This document shows, one piece after another, positions 26,391-34,911 of a stretch of DNA of 64,000 nucleotides (the first letter of the stretch is position 1; every line of letters begins with the position of its first letter). Under the pieces are notes generated by a model that worked only from the letters and a program-made list of their open reading frames with translations, ran no database searches and was not told the origin of the DNA. Source of the stretch: Candidatus Contendobacter odensis Run_B_J11 (GTDB taxonomy: Bacteria; Pseudomonadota; Gammaproteobacteria; Competibacterales; Competibacteraceae). A program made the position numbers and the translations under genes. The DNA lies in the NCBI RefSeq assembly GCF_000531125.1, contig NZ_CBTK010000298.1:1-64000 (forward strand), given 5' to 3'.

Positions 26391-27962
26391 ATGGCAGCGG
26401 TGCGGAAAACAGGTTTCGGTGGGTGGGCATTGGCGCTGTGTCTGCTGCTGGTGTTGAGCGCCGGATGCAACCGCGAGCCGGAGACTACGCTCAAGGTGCT
26501 GGCCGGTTCCGAATTGCAGGATATGGAACCGGTGCTGCGCGATATGGAAGCGGCAACCGGCGTCCGGCTACAAATGGATTACGCCGGTTCGCTGGATGGG
26601 GCCGAGCGGCTGGCAGGCGGCGAGAAAGCGGATCTGGCCTGGTTTTCCCACGGCAAGTATCTCAGTCTGCTGGCCGGCTCGCGGGTCGCCGCCCAAGAGA
26701 AAATCATGTTGTCGCCGGTGGTGCTGGGGGTAAGGGAAAGTCAGGCGCGGATCTGGGGTTGGACTGACAATTCCAACCTGACCTGGCGCGACATCGCTGC
26801 CAAGGTCACCAGCGGTGAACTGCGTTACGCCATGACCGATCCCACATCCTCCAATACTGGCCTCACCGCGCTGATCGGGCTGGCGGCGGCTTTTTCCGGC
26901 AGCGGCGAAACCTTGAAACCGGAAACCATTGACAGCGCGGCGCTCAAGTCATTTTTCGCCGGGCAGGCGTTGACTGCGGGCAGTTCCGGCTGGCTGGCCG
27001 AGCGTTACCTTTCGGAGCAGGACCGGCTGAACGGCATGATCAACTACGAATCGGTGTTGCTGGGGCTGAACGCGGGCGGTCAGTTGCGGGAAAAGCTGGT
27101 TCTGGTTTATCCCAAGGAGGGCATCGTCACCGCTGATTATCCGTTGATGCTGCTGAATCCCGCTCAGCGCGAAGCCTATCGGAAAGTGGTGGATTACCTG
27201 CGCACGCCTGATACGCAGCGCAAAATCATGGATTTGACCCTGCGTCGCCCGGCGATAGCGGCAGTCAAGCCGGATGCGCGCTTTTCTGATCGCCTGCTGG
27301 TGGAATTGCCGTTCCCCAACAGTCTGGAAGTGATTGATCGGCTGCTGTTTGCTTACCTCGACGAGCAGCGCCGCCCCGGTCATGCCCTGTTTGTGCTGGA
27401 CACCAGCGGTTCGATGAGCGGCGAACGCATCCAGCAGCTCAAGACCGCCTTGGTGAATCTGGCCGGCGCTGACCGGAGTTTGAGCGGGCGCTTTGCCCGG
27501 TTCCGCAGCCGGGAGCGGATTACTTTCATCCCCTTTAGCAGCGACGTGCAGCCTGCTCAGAATTTCCAGGTGGGCGATACCGCCGCCGAGGGCAACGATA
27601 TGCGGGCGATCAGGCAAGCGGCGCTGACGCTTCAGCCAAGAGGTGGAACTGCGATTTTCTCGGCGTTGCAGCGAGCCTATGAAATCGCCGGGGAGGCGCA
27701 ACGCAACGATCTAAGCCGCTATTACTCCATTGTGCTGATGACCGACGGCGAGAGTAATGAAGGGCTGTCGGAAGCCGAGTTCATGTCCACCTATCGCAAG
27801 CTGCCGGAAGCGGTCCGGCAGGTCCGGGTTTTCCCGGTGCTGTTCGGCGAAGGCGATGTGAAAGTCATGAAACGATTGGCGGAAGCGACCGGAGGGCGGG
27901 TGTTTGATGGCCGTTCCGGCTCATTGAGCCAGGTGTTCAAGGTCATTCGTGGCTACCAGTGA
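26391..27962 (+). CDS. lipoprotein with solute-binding domain fused to a VWA domain
   Basis: A 523-residue protein with a lipoprotein signal (LCLLLVLSAGC, lipid-modified cysteine near residue 26). Residues about 30-320 resemble type 2 periplasmic binding proteins (LKVLAGSELQDMEPVLRDME; AMTDPTSSNTGLTALIGLAA). Residues about 335-520 form a von Willebrand factor A domain with an intact MIDAS: DTSGSMSGE near 337-345 and LMTDGESNEG near 450-459. VWA domains bind proteins through a metal ion. ATG 26391 has AGGGGGAA upstream. It starts 43 bases after telA. The fusion suggests ligand-dependent assembly in the periplasm. Confidence 0.85.
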   Translation: MAAVRKTGFGGWALALCLLLVLSAGCNREPETTLKVLAGSELQDMEPVLRDMEAATGVRLQMDYAGSLDGAERLAGGEKADLAWFSHGKYLSLLAGSRVAAQEKIMLSPVVLGVRESQARIWGWTDNSNLTWRDIAAKVTSGELRYAMTDPTSSNTGLTALIGLAAAFSGSGETLKPETIDSAALKSFFAGQALTAGSSGWLAERYLSEQDRLNGMINYESVLLGLNAGGQLREKLVLVYPKEGIVTADYPLMLLNPAQREAYRKVVDYLRTPDTQRKIMDLTLRRPAIAAVKPDARFSDRLLVELPFPNSLEVIDRLLFAYLDEQRRPGHALFVLDTSGSMSGERIQQLKTALVNLAGADRSLSGRFARFRSRERITFIPFSSDVQPAQNFQVGDTAAEGNDMRAIRQAALTLQPRGGTAIFSALQRAYEIAGEAQRNDLSRYYSIVLMTDGESNEGLSEAEFMSTYRKLPEAVRQVRVFPVLFGEGDVKVMKRLAEATGGRVFDGRSGSLSQVFKVIRGYQ

Positions 27963-27980
27963 GCGCGGAACGCCTGAATC

Positions 27981-28601
27981 ATGAAACGTCTGCTGCTGCT
28001 GTTTTTATATGGGACACCCAATATCGTTGGCTGCCTGCTGGGCTTGGGCGGATTGAGCTTGTACTTCGCCGGATTGATTCACAATTATTGGCTGCTGATT
28101 GTGGCCGGGCTTTATCTGGGCGGTTGGCTGGCGACGCCGCGCCCCGTGGGTCAGCAACTGGCTTTGAGCCACGAACTGGATAACGCGGCGTTGGCGGCCA
28201 GTTTGAACGAACTGATCGCTTCCATTCGGCGTCGGGTAGCAGCGGACATTCTGGCCAAGGTCGAAGCGATTGCCGCGACCATCCTGGAGGTGTTGCCGCG
28301 TTTGGGCGAATTCGACGGCGGTAGCCACAATACCCATGTTATCCGGCAGACCGTGCTGGACTATTTGCCCGCTGCCTTGCAGAGCTATTTGGCCTTGCCG
28401 CCGGCCTTTGCCCGACTGCACCCGCTGCGCGATGGTAAGAACGCCCATCAGATTTTGCTGGAACAACTCGAATTGCTCGATGGCAAGATGCGGGAAATCG
28501 CCGCCGACATCCACCATCGCGACAGTGAACAACTCCTGGTTCACGGACGCTTTCTGGAAGATAAGTTCCGCGATGGCGGGGTGTGGTTGGCTGGCAGATA
28601 A
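27981..28601 (+). CDS. XpaC-like membrane protein of the TelA operon
   Basis: A 206-residue protein with two N-terminal membrane helices (IVGCLLGLGGLSLYFAGLI near residues 15-33, and LLIVAGLYLGGWLA near 38-51) and a helical cytoplasmic domain. Family recognition is weak, but this two-helix plus helical-bundle plan and its place beside telA recall XpaC, the usual TelA partner in Firmicutes. It follows the VWA lipoprotein by 18 bases. Its role may be to tie TelA to the membrane; that is inference. Confidence 0.6.
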   Translation: MKRLLLLFLYGTPNIVGCLLGLGGLSLYFAGLIHNYWLLIVAGLYLGGWLATPRPVGQQLALSHELDNAALAASLNELIASIRRRVAADILAKVEAIAATILEVLPRLGEFDGGSHNTHVIRQTVLDYLPAALQSYLALPPAFARLHPLRDGKNAHQILLEQLELLDGKMREIAADIHHRDSEQLLVHGRFLEDKFRDGGVWLAGR

Positions 28602-28626
28602 AACGAGGCTGGGCGCTGCGGAAGAA

Positions 28627-29172
28627 TCAAGATCGTTGCAACGCTTTTTCAACGGTATCGCGTTGTTCGTGCCCGCACAGAATTTCAATCAGACTCAGAG
28701 TGAAATCGATGGCGGTGCCGGGGCCGCGTGAAGTAATAAAGGTGCCATCGCGCACCACCGCAGCACTGCTCAATCGAATCTCCGGCTGGTCGTCGAGAAT
28801 GCCCGGATAAGCCGTCGCTTCGCGATCTTTCAATAGCCCGGCGCTGACCAGCACTCGCGGCGCAGCGCAAATAGCAGCAACAAAACGGCCCTGTTCCGCC
28901 ATCCGGCGCAGCAACGCCGCAATCCGCCGGTCAGCTTCCAGCCGTTGCGCGCCGCCCAAGCCGCCCGGCAGTACCACCATATCGAAGTCCTGATCCAGAA
29001 TGTCGTTCAACGTGGTTTCGGGCAGCAGTACCACCCCCCGCGAAGCGGTCACGGGACCGGCTTCCAGCCCCGCCACCGTTACGCTTACGCCCGCCCGACG
29101 CAGCAAATCAATAACGGTAACAGCTTCCAGTTCCTCGCAGCCGTGAGCGAGGGGAACAAGCACAGTAGACAT
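28627..29172 (-). CDS. DJ-1/PfpI-family protein (YajL-like)
   Basis: A 181-residue DJ-1 superfamily protein. The nucleophile elbow FVAAICAAPRVL gives the reactive cysteine near residue 101, and GCEELEAVT supplies the conserved acidic residue that tunes it. DLVVLPGG-type sequence (MVVLPGGLGG) is also present. Members protect proteins against oxidative or glyoxal damage, though the reaction is debated. It converges on the TelA operon with 25 bases between stop codons and probably has its own promoter. Confidence 0.92.
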   Translation of the reverse strand: MSTVLVPLAHGCEELEAVTVIDLLRRAGVSVTVAGLEAGPVTASRGVVLLPETTLNDILDQDFDMVVLPGGLGGAQRLEADRRIAALLRRMAEQGRFVAAICAAPRVLVSAGLLKDREATAYPGILDDQPEIRLSSAAVVRDGTFITSRGPGTAIDFTLSLIEILCGHEQRDTVEKALQRS

Positions 29173-29215
29173 GGGGAATGGCTCCTCTGAGCGAATGCAG
29201 GTGACGAGCTGACGG

Positions 29216-30550
29216 TTAGCCGCTCTTACGGTTTTGCAACAGGATCATGCCCTTGAGCAGATTCAGGGCTTCGGAGAGTTGATAATCGCTTTGCGCCAGA
29301 TCACCGTCGGTTTTTGGCGTGGCGGCGCTGTCAGCCGGGGCGTTTTCAACTTTATCGCTGCGGTCGTTGCGCAGGTGGCCGGTCAAGTCGGCTTCCTTGG
29401 TGAAATCCGAGTCCGCGTTGTTGTCGCCCACCGTGATCTTGAGCGGCTTAACCTTAATGTCGGGTTCGATGCCTTCGGCCTGAATGGAGCGGCCATTTGG
29501 AGTGTAATAGCGAGCGGTGGTCAATTTGACTGCAGTACCGTTGCCCAGCGGCAGGATGGTTTGCACTGAGCCTTTGCCAAAGGTTCGCTCACCCAGGATG
29601 AGGGCGCGGCGGTGGTCTTGCAGTGCGCCGGCAACAATTTCTGAAGCTGATGCCGAACCGCCATTAACCAACACCACCAGCGGAGCACCTTTCAACAGGT
29701 CTTCGGGCGTAGCCTTGAAACTCTGGTCGGAATCACTGCCACGGCCTTTGGTTTGGACGATAACGCCGCTTTCGAGAAATTCGTCGGCGACTTCTACCGC
29801 GCCATTCAGTATGCCCCCCGGATTGTTGCGTAAATCCAGCACCATGCCCCGCAGTGGGCCTTTGTTCTGCTGTTCGAGTTCCTGAAACGCCTGCCGCAGA
29901 TTTTGGGCAGTCTTGGATTGGAATTGAGTGATGCGCACATAAGCGAAGCCTGGATCGAGCAGACGGTTCTTGACACTCTTGACTTGGATGATTTCGCGGA
30001 TCAGCTTAAATTTGAGCGGTTTTCGCACCCCTTCCCGCACGATAGTCAGAGTGATCGGTGTGTTGGGCTTACCGCGCATTCGCTGAATTGCATCCGCCAG
30101 CGACATTCCTTTAACCGAGGTGTCGTCCAACCGGATGATGAGATCGCCGGAGCGAATCCCGGCCCGCTGCGCCGGTGTATCGTCAATCGGGGCGATGACC
30201 TTGAGGAAGCCCTCTTCCTGGCTCACCTCAATACCGAGTCCGCCAAACTCGCCGGAAGTGCCGATCTGCAAATCCTGGAACGCCTCGGCGTCCAGATAAG
30301 CCGAATGCGGGTCGAGGTTGCTCAACATCCCGCGAATTGCATTTTCCAGCAGGTCCTTGTCTTTGACCGGCTCCACATAATCCTGTTTGACGGCGTCAAG
30401 TACACCGGTGAAGGTACGTAACTCATCCAGCGGTAGCCGGTTTTCCGGCAGCACTTCCTTTTCGGCCCAAACCGCATGAACCGCCGTCAGCGAAACCCCC
30501 GCCATAAAACTCAATGCCAGCGCCAGACCGTGTCGGGTTACAGCACTCAT
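29216..30550 (-). CDS. ctpA: C-terminal processing peptidase, S41 family
   Basis: A 444-residue periplasmic serine protease. A signal peptide (LALALSFMAGVSLTAVHAVWA) is followed by the GMLSNLDPHSAYLDAEAF segment, a PDZ domain (near residues 85-180, GGLGIEVSQEEGFLKVIAPI) and the peptidase domain with VNGGSASASEIVAGALQDH (catalytic Ser near residue 309) and GERTFGKGSVQT (catalytic Lys). ATG 30550 is preferred over 30568 because GGAG lies 7 bases upstream. Downstream of gpmA as in many gammaproteobacteria, but the envC gene often found between them is missing. Confidence 0.94.
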   Translation of the reverse strand: MSAVTRHGLALALSFMAGVSLTAVHAVWAEKEVLPENRLPLDELRTFTGVLDAVKQDYVEPVKDKDLLENAIRGMLSNLDPHSAYLDAEAFQDLQIGTSGEFGGLGIEVSQEEGFLKVIAPIDDTPAQRAGIRSGDLIIRLDDTSVKGMSLADAIQRMRGKPNTPITLTIVREGVRKPLKFKLIREIIQVKSVKNRLLDPGFAYVRITQFQSKTAQNLRQAFQELEQQNKGPLRGMVLDLRNNPGGILNGAVEVADEFLESGVIVQTKGRGSDSDQSFKATPEDLLKGAPLVVLVNGGSASASEIVAGALQDHRRALILGERTFGKGSVQTILPLGNGTAVKLTTARYYTPNGRSIQAEGIEPDIKVKPLKITVGDNNADSDFTKEADLTGHLRNDRSDKVENAPADSAATPKTDGDLAQSDYQLSEALNLLKGMILLQNRKSG

Positions 30551-30759
30551 CGTCACTCCAGAAACCATTTTTTGGTTGCAGCCAAGGATAACCAGGAATA
30601 GTTAGCCAATTCCTGACATGAGACAACAAGCGATTCTCGAAAATTGCGGGGCGGGAGGGGAAATCGTTACGAAAACAGGCAGATTTAACGGATTCCCGCA
30701 CGCCGGTTCTTTCAACCAGCGCCGGGTTATCGCAACTGCGGGGATCGGGGTTGCGTCGC

Positions 30760-31506
30760 TTACTTGGCTTTGCCTTGATTGGCAACAGCGTCCATCAGCT
30801 TCTTGAGTTCTTCGGGGTCAGCGAGGTAGTAGTGCTTGATGGGGCGCAGGTTGGCGTCCAGTTCATAGACCAGTGGGACGGCCGTCGGGATGTTCAGCGC
30901 AATGATATCCTCGTCGGACATGTTGTCGAGATACTTGACCAAGGCGCGCAGGCTATTGCCATGCGCGGCGATGACAACCCGCTTGCCGGCGCGGATTGCC
31001 GGAACGATATTGTCATGCCAGAACGGCAGTGCCCGATCAATGGTGGTCTTGAGGCTTTCAGTGCCTGGCAATACGCACGGGTCAAGACTGGCGTAGCGCG
31101 GGTCATGGACCGGATGACGCGGGTCACTCGGTTCAAGCGCCGGTGGCGGAACATCAAAACTGCGCCGCCAGATTTTGACTTGTTCCTCGCCGTGTTTGGC
31201 CGCAGTTTCGGATTTGTTCAGGCCGGCCAAGGCGCCGTAATGGCGTTCGTTCAGCCGCCAGCTCCGATGAACCGGAATCCAGGCCAGATCCATCTCATCC
31301 AGCACCGTCCACAGCGTGTGGATGGCGCGCTTGAGTACTGACGTGAAGGCCACATCGAAGACATAACCCTCTTTCTTGAGCGCTTGACCTCCTTTTTTGG
31401 CTTCCTCGCGGCCCTTGTCGGACAGGTCTACGTCCACCCAGCCGGTGAAGCGGTTTTCCATGTTCCACTGGCTTTCACCATGGCGGATGAGTACGATTTT
31501 GTACAT
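30760..31506 (-). CDS. gpmA: 2,3-bisphosphoglycerate-dependent phosphoglycerate mutase
   Basis: A 248-residue glycolytic mutase interconverting 3- and 2-phosphoglycerate. The catalytic [10 protein letters not shown] motif gives the phosphohistidine near residue 9, [13 protein letters not shown] follows, [15 protein letters not shown] carries the second active-site acid, and [17 protein letters not shown] has the second catalytic histidine. The AGAGG/AGG ribosome site just before the start is strong (GAGGAGG). Length is standard for the cofactor-dependent enzyme. It is upstream of ctpA on the same strand, 209 bases apart. Confidence 0.96.
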   Translation of the reverse strand: MYKIVLIRHGESQWNMENRFTGWVDVDLSDKGREEAKKGGQALKKEGYVFDVAFTSVLKRAIHTLWTVLDEMDLAWIPVHRSWRLNERHYGALAGLNKSETAAKHGEEQVKIWRRSFDVPPPALEPSDPRHPVHDPRYASLDPCVLPGTESLKTTIDRALPFWHDNIVPAIRAGKRVVIAAHGNSLRALVKYLDNMSDEDIIALNIPTAVPLVYELDANLRPIKHYYLADPEELKKLMDAVANQGKAK

Positions 31507-31691
31507 AAAAAATGCCTCCTCTAATTTCAGTTGTAGTGGTTGTCACGATGTGAGGTCGGTCTCGGTACCGACGGCATAGGGGTAAATTCTAGCATCGTAT
31601 GGAAATTTTGCGGCCTGATCATACGCCCGGTCCGCCGGTTTCGCCAGCCGCGCCCGGTGTTCCAACCTGGTGGAGAGTGTACGCAGTTTCT

Positions 31692-31707
31692 CAATATCGC
31701 TATATTC
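31692..31707 (+). promoter_or_regulatory. candidate operator of the ArsR-type regulator
   Basis: AATAT (31693-31697) and ATATT (31702-31706) form an AT-rich inverted repeat 46 bases before the ArsR-family start, in a position suitable for autoregulation. AT-rich palindromes are typical operators of the BigR/SqrR/YgaV group. No second site was seen. Confidence 0.4.
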
Positions 31708-31752
31708 AGTTATGCTGATTGATGAAATTTTTAGGCAAGGCTTGGTTGGAAC

Positions 31753-32112
31753 ATGGTACGTAATGAATACGCCATCGAGGCGCGAAAGAGTGCCAATACA
31801 GGGATGCCCCTGGATTTTCTGTTGACCCGCGATGACGATATCGAGCGAGCCTCGCGCTCGCTCAAGGCGATGTCGCATCCGTTGCGGCTCAAAATCCTCT
31901 GTACGCTGGGCGACCGGGAAGTCAGCGTTCAAGACATCGTTAGCCACGTCGGCACCTCCCAGAGCAACATCTCCCAGCATCTGGCGATTCTGCGCGACAA
32001 GGGAATTCTGACCTGCCGCAAGGATGCCAATCGTGTCTATTATCGGGTGGGCGATCCCGGCACCCTGCGCCTGCTCGGGATGATGCGGGAAATATTCTGT
32101 GCGCGAGATTGA
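31753..32112 (+). CDS. ArsR-family transcriptional regulator, BigR/SqrR/YgaV-like
   Basis: A 119-residue winged-helix repressor (MSHPLRLKILCTLGDREVSV; recognition helix VGTSQSNISQHLAILRDKGI). It lacks the metal-binding CVC box of metalloid ArsR proteins. It does have C50 in the LKILC helix and C116 at the C-terminus; this 66-residue spacing matches the persulfide-sensing cysteine pair known in SqrR-type sensors (C41 and C107). The genes that follow encode a DUF2892 membrane protein and a rhodanese, as in the sulfide-responsive ygaVP operon, which supports a sulfur-sensing role. Confidence 0.85.
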   Translation: MVRNEYAIEARKSANTGMPLDFLLTRDDDIERASRSLKAMSHPLRLKILCTLGDREVSVQDIVSHVGTSQSNISQHLAILRDKGILTCRKDANRVYYRVGDPGTLRLLGMMREIFCARD

Positions 32113-32148
32113 GTTCGATCCCGCCTCCTAACTTTGCGAGATCTATCG

Positions 32149-32382
32149 ATGAATAGTGAGCGGATTATCCGGATCATGGCTGGATCTTTCATTCTGTTGT
32201 CGCTGCTGCTGGGCGCGCCGGCCAGCCCGCTCTATCACAGCAGCTACTGGCTGTGGTTCACGGCTTTCGTCGGTTTCAACCTGTTCCAGAGCGGCTTCAC
32301 CCGCTTTTGTCCGGCGGAGATGATGTTGTGGAAGCTGGGCGTCAACAAGGCCAGCCCTGAGACTATGCCAAAGGAACTCTGA
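32149..32382 (+). CDS. DUF2892 (YgaP_TM-type) inner-membrane protein
   Basis: A 77-residue protein with two membrane helices (IMAGSFILLSLLLGAPASPL and WLWFTAFVGFNLFQSGFTRF) and the family ending CPAEMMLWKLGV. This domain is the membrane part of Escherichia coli YgaP, where it is fused to a rhodanese. Here the two parts are separate adjacent genes, one base apart. ATG 32149 is chosen over TTG 32134. It may carry sulfur-derived species across the membrane; the family function is not settled. Confidence 0.88.
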   Translation: MNSERIIRIMAGSFILLSLLLGAPASPLYHSSYWLWFTAFVGFNLFQSGFTRFCPAEMMLWKLGVNKASPETMPKEL

Positions 32383-32383
32383 G

Positions 32384-32815
32384 ATGAGAGATTTTATCGA
32401 ATTCGCCCTGCACAATTGGCTGTTATTTGTGGCAATGTTCGCTATCGCTGGTATGTTGGTCGGCAGTGAAGTCCTGCGCAAGGTGCGTGGGGTGAGCGCC
32501 CTTGACGCCGCTGGCGTCTTGCGGCTGCTCAACGATCAGGATGCGGTGATCGTGGATGTTGGCAATGTGGGTGAATACAAGGACGGCCATATCGCGCAGG
32601 CGCGGCATATTCCATTGAATGCGTTGCAGGAGCGGTTGGGTGAGTTGGCCAAGATCAAGGACAAGCCGATAGTTCTCTACTGCCGTACTGGCGCCACTTC
32701 GCAGTCGGCTTGCACCCTGCTCAAGAAAAACGGGTTTACCAATGTTCATAGCTTGAATGGGGGGTTACCGACTTGGTTGGATGCCAAGTTGCCGATCAGT
32801 CGCAAGAAATCCTGA
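32384..32815 (+). CDS. membrane-anchored rhodanese (sulfurtransferase)
   Basis: A 143-residue protein with one N-terminal membrane helix (WLLFVAMFAIAGMLVGSEVL) and a rhodanese domain. The active-site loop YCRTGATSQSA near residues 105-115 carries the persulfide-forming cysteine, with GHIAQARHIPL and GGLPTW as flanking family motifs. It transfers sulfane sulfur, and it starts one base after the DUF2892 gene. Together with the upstream ArsR-type regulator this looks like a split version of YgaP under sulfur control. The same arrangement precedes grxC-secB in other gammaproteobacteria. Confidence 0.9.
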   Translation: MRDFIEFALHNWLLFVAMFAIAGMLVGSEVLRKVRGVSALDAAGVLRLLNDQDAVIVDVGNVGEYKDGHIAQARHIPLNALQERLGELAKIKDKPIVLYCRTGATSQSACTLLKKNGFTNVHSLNGGLPTWLDAKLPISRKKS

Positions 32816-32835
32816 CCCCGCCTCGGAGTTCCGCG

Positions 32836-33093
32836 ATGCCCGATATTGTCATGTATGCTTCAGAGTCCTGCCCCTACTGTCGGCGGGCGCGGGCGCTGCT
32901 GGACCGCAAGGGCGCTGCTTACACGGTGCTGGATGTGAACCGCGATCCGCGCCTGTGGCCGGAAATGTCTGGGCGCACCGGCCGCGACACCGTGCCGCAA
33001 ATCTTCATCGGCGATCAGCACATTGGTGGTTGCGACGATCTATTCGCCCTGGATCAGCGCGGTGGATTGGAACCGTTGCTGAAAAACCCGTAA
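32836..33093 (+). CDS. grxC: glutaredoxin 3
   Basis: An 85-residue dithiol glutaredoxin with the CPYC active site near residues 12-15 (SESCPYCRRARALL), the cis-proline loop TVPQIFIGDQHIGGCDDL, and the expected full length. It reduces protein disulfides and glutathionylated cysteines with glutathione. ATG 32836 follows a GGAG-like site and begins the conserved MPDIVMYAS sequence; the upstream open frame overlaps the rhodanese gene. It lies between the rhodanese and secB, probably one transcript. Confidence 0.95.
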   Translation: MPDIVMYASESCPYCRRARALLDRKGAAYTVLDVNRDPRLWPEMSGRTGRDTVPQIFIGDQHIGGCDDLFALDQRGGLEPLLKNP

Positions 33094-33169
33094 ATCCGCT
33101 GCGGATCAATATTTCCCGCAGAGCTATCCGTTTTAATCAACCCCATCATTCACTGAACAAGGTATTGGC

Positions 33170-33634
33170 ATGAGCGAGCAACCGCAGGTTCCCCAGCATT
33201 TTGAAATCCAGAAGGTGTATCTCAAGGATGTCTCGCTGGAGACGCCAAATTCCCCGATGATTTTTACCGAGCAATGGCAGCCGCAGACCGAAGTACGGCT
33301 GGAAACGGGTGCTACACCGCTGACCGAGGACTTGTTTGAAGTCGTGTTGACGGTGACGGTGACCAGCAAGATCGGCGAACGCACCGCTTACTTGGCTGAA
33401 GTTCAGCAAGGAGGATTGTTTACCCTGCGAGGCTTTCCCGAACCACAGATGGGTCACATGCTGCACGCCTTTTGCCCAAACCTGCTGTTCCCGTTCGCCC
33501 GTGAAGAGCTGGCGTCCCTGATTGGTAAGGGGGGGTTTCCGGCGGTACTGCTCAATCCGATTAACTTCGACGGCATCTACATGCAGCGGTTGCAGCAGCA
33601 AGAGGCGGAGGCGGCTCCGGTGACGGCGCACTAA
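33170..33634 (+). CDS. secB: protein-export chaperone SecB
   Basis: A 154-residue export chaperone that keeps preproteins unfolded and hands them to SecA. The family signatures FEIQKVYLKDVSLETPNSP at the N-terminus, YLAEVQQGGLFTLRGFP and CPNLLFPFAREELASLIGKGGFP are complete. Ordering grxC-secB-gpsA is a classic gammaproteobacterial arrangement and supports taxonomic placement of the window. Confidence 0.97.
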   Translation: MSEQPQVPQHFEIQKVYLKDVSLETPNSPMIFTEQWQPQTEVRLETGATPLTEDLFEVVLTVTVTSKIGERTAYLAEVQQGGLFTLRGFPEPQMGHMLHAFCPNLLFPFAREELASLIGKGGFPAVLLNPINFDGIYMQRLQQQEAEAAPVTAH

Positions 33635-33637
33635 GGG

Positions 33638-34645
33638 ATGATTAGCGTCGCGACAGTCGCGGTACTCGGCCCGGGTTCCTGGGGTACCGCGCTGGCATTA
33701 TTACTGGTGCGTAACGGCCACACGGTTCGCTTGTGGGGTCACGATCCTGCTGAAATTGTGCCACTGCGCCGGGAGCGGGAGAACCGCCGCTATTTGCCCG
33801 GTATCCCCTTTCCACCGGCCCTGATGGTCAGCGCCGATCTGGCAGAAATTCTGGCAGGGGTTGAATTGGCGCTGATGGTCGTTCCCAGCCACGCCTACGC
33901 GGCGACACTGGCTCGGCTGCGGCCTCATTTGCCAGCGGATGCCGGTTTTGCTTGGGCCACCAAAGGTCTGGAACCGGGTGGCGGGCGGTTTCTGCACCAG
34001 GTCACGGCGGACATCCTCGGCGAGAGATGGCCTGCGGCGATTATTTCCGGCCCCAGTTTCGCCCGGGAAGTCGCTCTTGGCTTGCCGACCGCTGTTACCG
34101 TCGCCTCCCAGGACACTGATCATGCGCATCGGGTAGCGGCGCTGCTGCACGGTTCCAACCTGCGCGCTTACACCAGCGCCGATGTGATCGGCGTTGAGTT
34201 GGGGGGGGCCGTCAAGAATGTGCTGGCGATAGCCGCCGGTATCGCCGACGGTTTGGGCTTTGGCGCTAACGCCCGGGCGGCGTTGATCACCCGTGGACTG
34301 GCGGAAATGGTGCGGCTGGGACTGGCGGTGGGGGGGCAGCGCGAAACTTTCATGGGGCTGGCCGGCATTGGGGATCTGGTGTTGACCTGCACCGATGACC
34401 AGTCGCGCAACCGCCGGTTTGGTTTAGCGATAGGCCGGGGCGAAACCGCCGAGACCGCCTTCGCCATGATTGCCCAAGTGGTTGAAGGGGCAGTAACGGC
34501 GCATGAGGTCATGCGGCTGGCGCTGCAACATCGGGTGGAAATGCCGATTACGGAGCAAGTCGATCAAGTACTCCATCACAGTCAGAATCCGCGTCGGGCA
34601 GTGGAAATGTTGCTGGCGCGTGATCCGAAACCGGAAGCAGTCTGA
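33638..34645 (+). CDS. gpsA: glycerol-3-phosphate dehydrogenase [NAD(P)+]
   Basis: A 335-residue enzyme that makes sn-glycerol 3-phosphate for phospholipids. It has the nucleotide-binding loop VLGPGSWGTALALLL near residues 8-22, ISGPSFAREVALGLPTAV, the catalytic lysine in GAVKNVLAIAAGIADGLGFG, and GLAGIGDLVLTCT. The start follows secB by 3 bases, so translation is probably coupled. It appears to be the last gene of the sulfur-redox-secretion operon; repeats and inverted elements follow. Confidence 0.96.
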   Translation: MISVATVAVLGPGSWGTALALLLVRNGHTVRLWGHDPAEIVPLRRERENRRYLPGIPFPPALMVSADLAEILAGVELALMVVPSHAYAATLARLRPHLPADAGFAWATKGLEPGGGRFLHQVTADILGERWPAAIISGPSFAREVALGLPTAVTVASQDTDHAHRVAALLHGSNLRAYTSADVIGVELGGAVKNVLAIAAGIADGLGFGANARAALITRGLAEMVRLGLAVGGQRETFMGLAGIGDLVLTCTDDQSRNRRFGLAIGRGETAETAFAMIAQVVEGAVTAHEVMRLALQHRVEMPITEQVDQVLHHSQNPRRAVEMLLARDPKPEAV

Positions 34646-34694
34646 GCGCATGTAGCAACAGCGTTGTTCAACAGGACTTTCGCCAAGCCCCTTA

Positions 34695-34815
34695 GAGACT
34701 GTCTAAAAACTAAGTTATTGATCTGCTTAATGGTGGAGTCGGGTTAAAACTGGCTAGAAGCGGGTTCCGCGCTAAATTTTTGTTCAAAATCAATGGCGAG
34801 TTTTGCGACAGTCTC
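34695..34815. mobile_element. 121-bp MITE with GAGACTGTC ends
   Basis: GAGACTGTC at 34695-34703 and GACAGTCTC at 34807-34815 are perfect inverted ends. Each end is flanked by TTA (34692-34694 and 34816-34818), a 3-bp TNA target duplication of the kind made by IS5/IS1031-group transposases. No ORF is inside. Confidence 0.72.
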
Positions 34816-34822
34816 TTAAATT

Positions 34823-34894
34823 CGTCATACCCGCGAAAGCGGGTATCCATGCTTTTCAGTGGCTTACTGGATTCCCGCTGGTGCGGGAATGACG
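34823..34894. repeat. palindromic intergenic repeat, copy A
   Basis: CGTCAT (34823-34828) and ATGACG (34889-34894) bracket two hairpins: ACCCGCGAAAGCGGGT and ATTCCCGCTGGTGCGGGAAT. The second matches the 20-bp pattern ATTCCC-N8-GGGAAT of dRS3-like repeats. A related copy lies at 53428-53498. Confidence 0.75.
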
Positions 34895-34911
34895 GAAAGC
34901 GAAAGTCCTGT

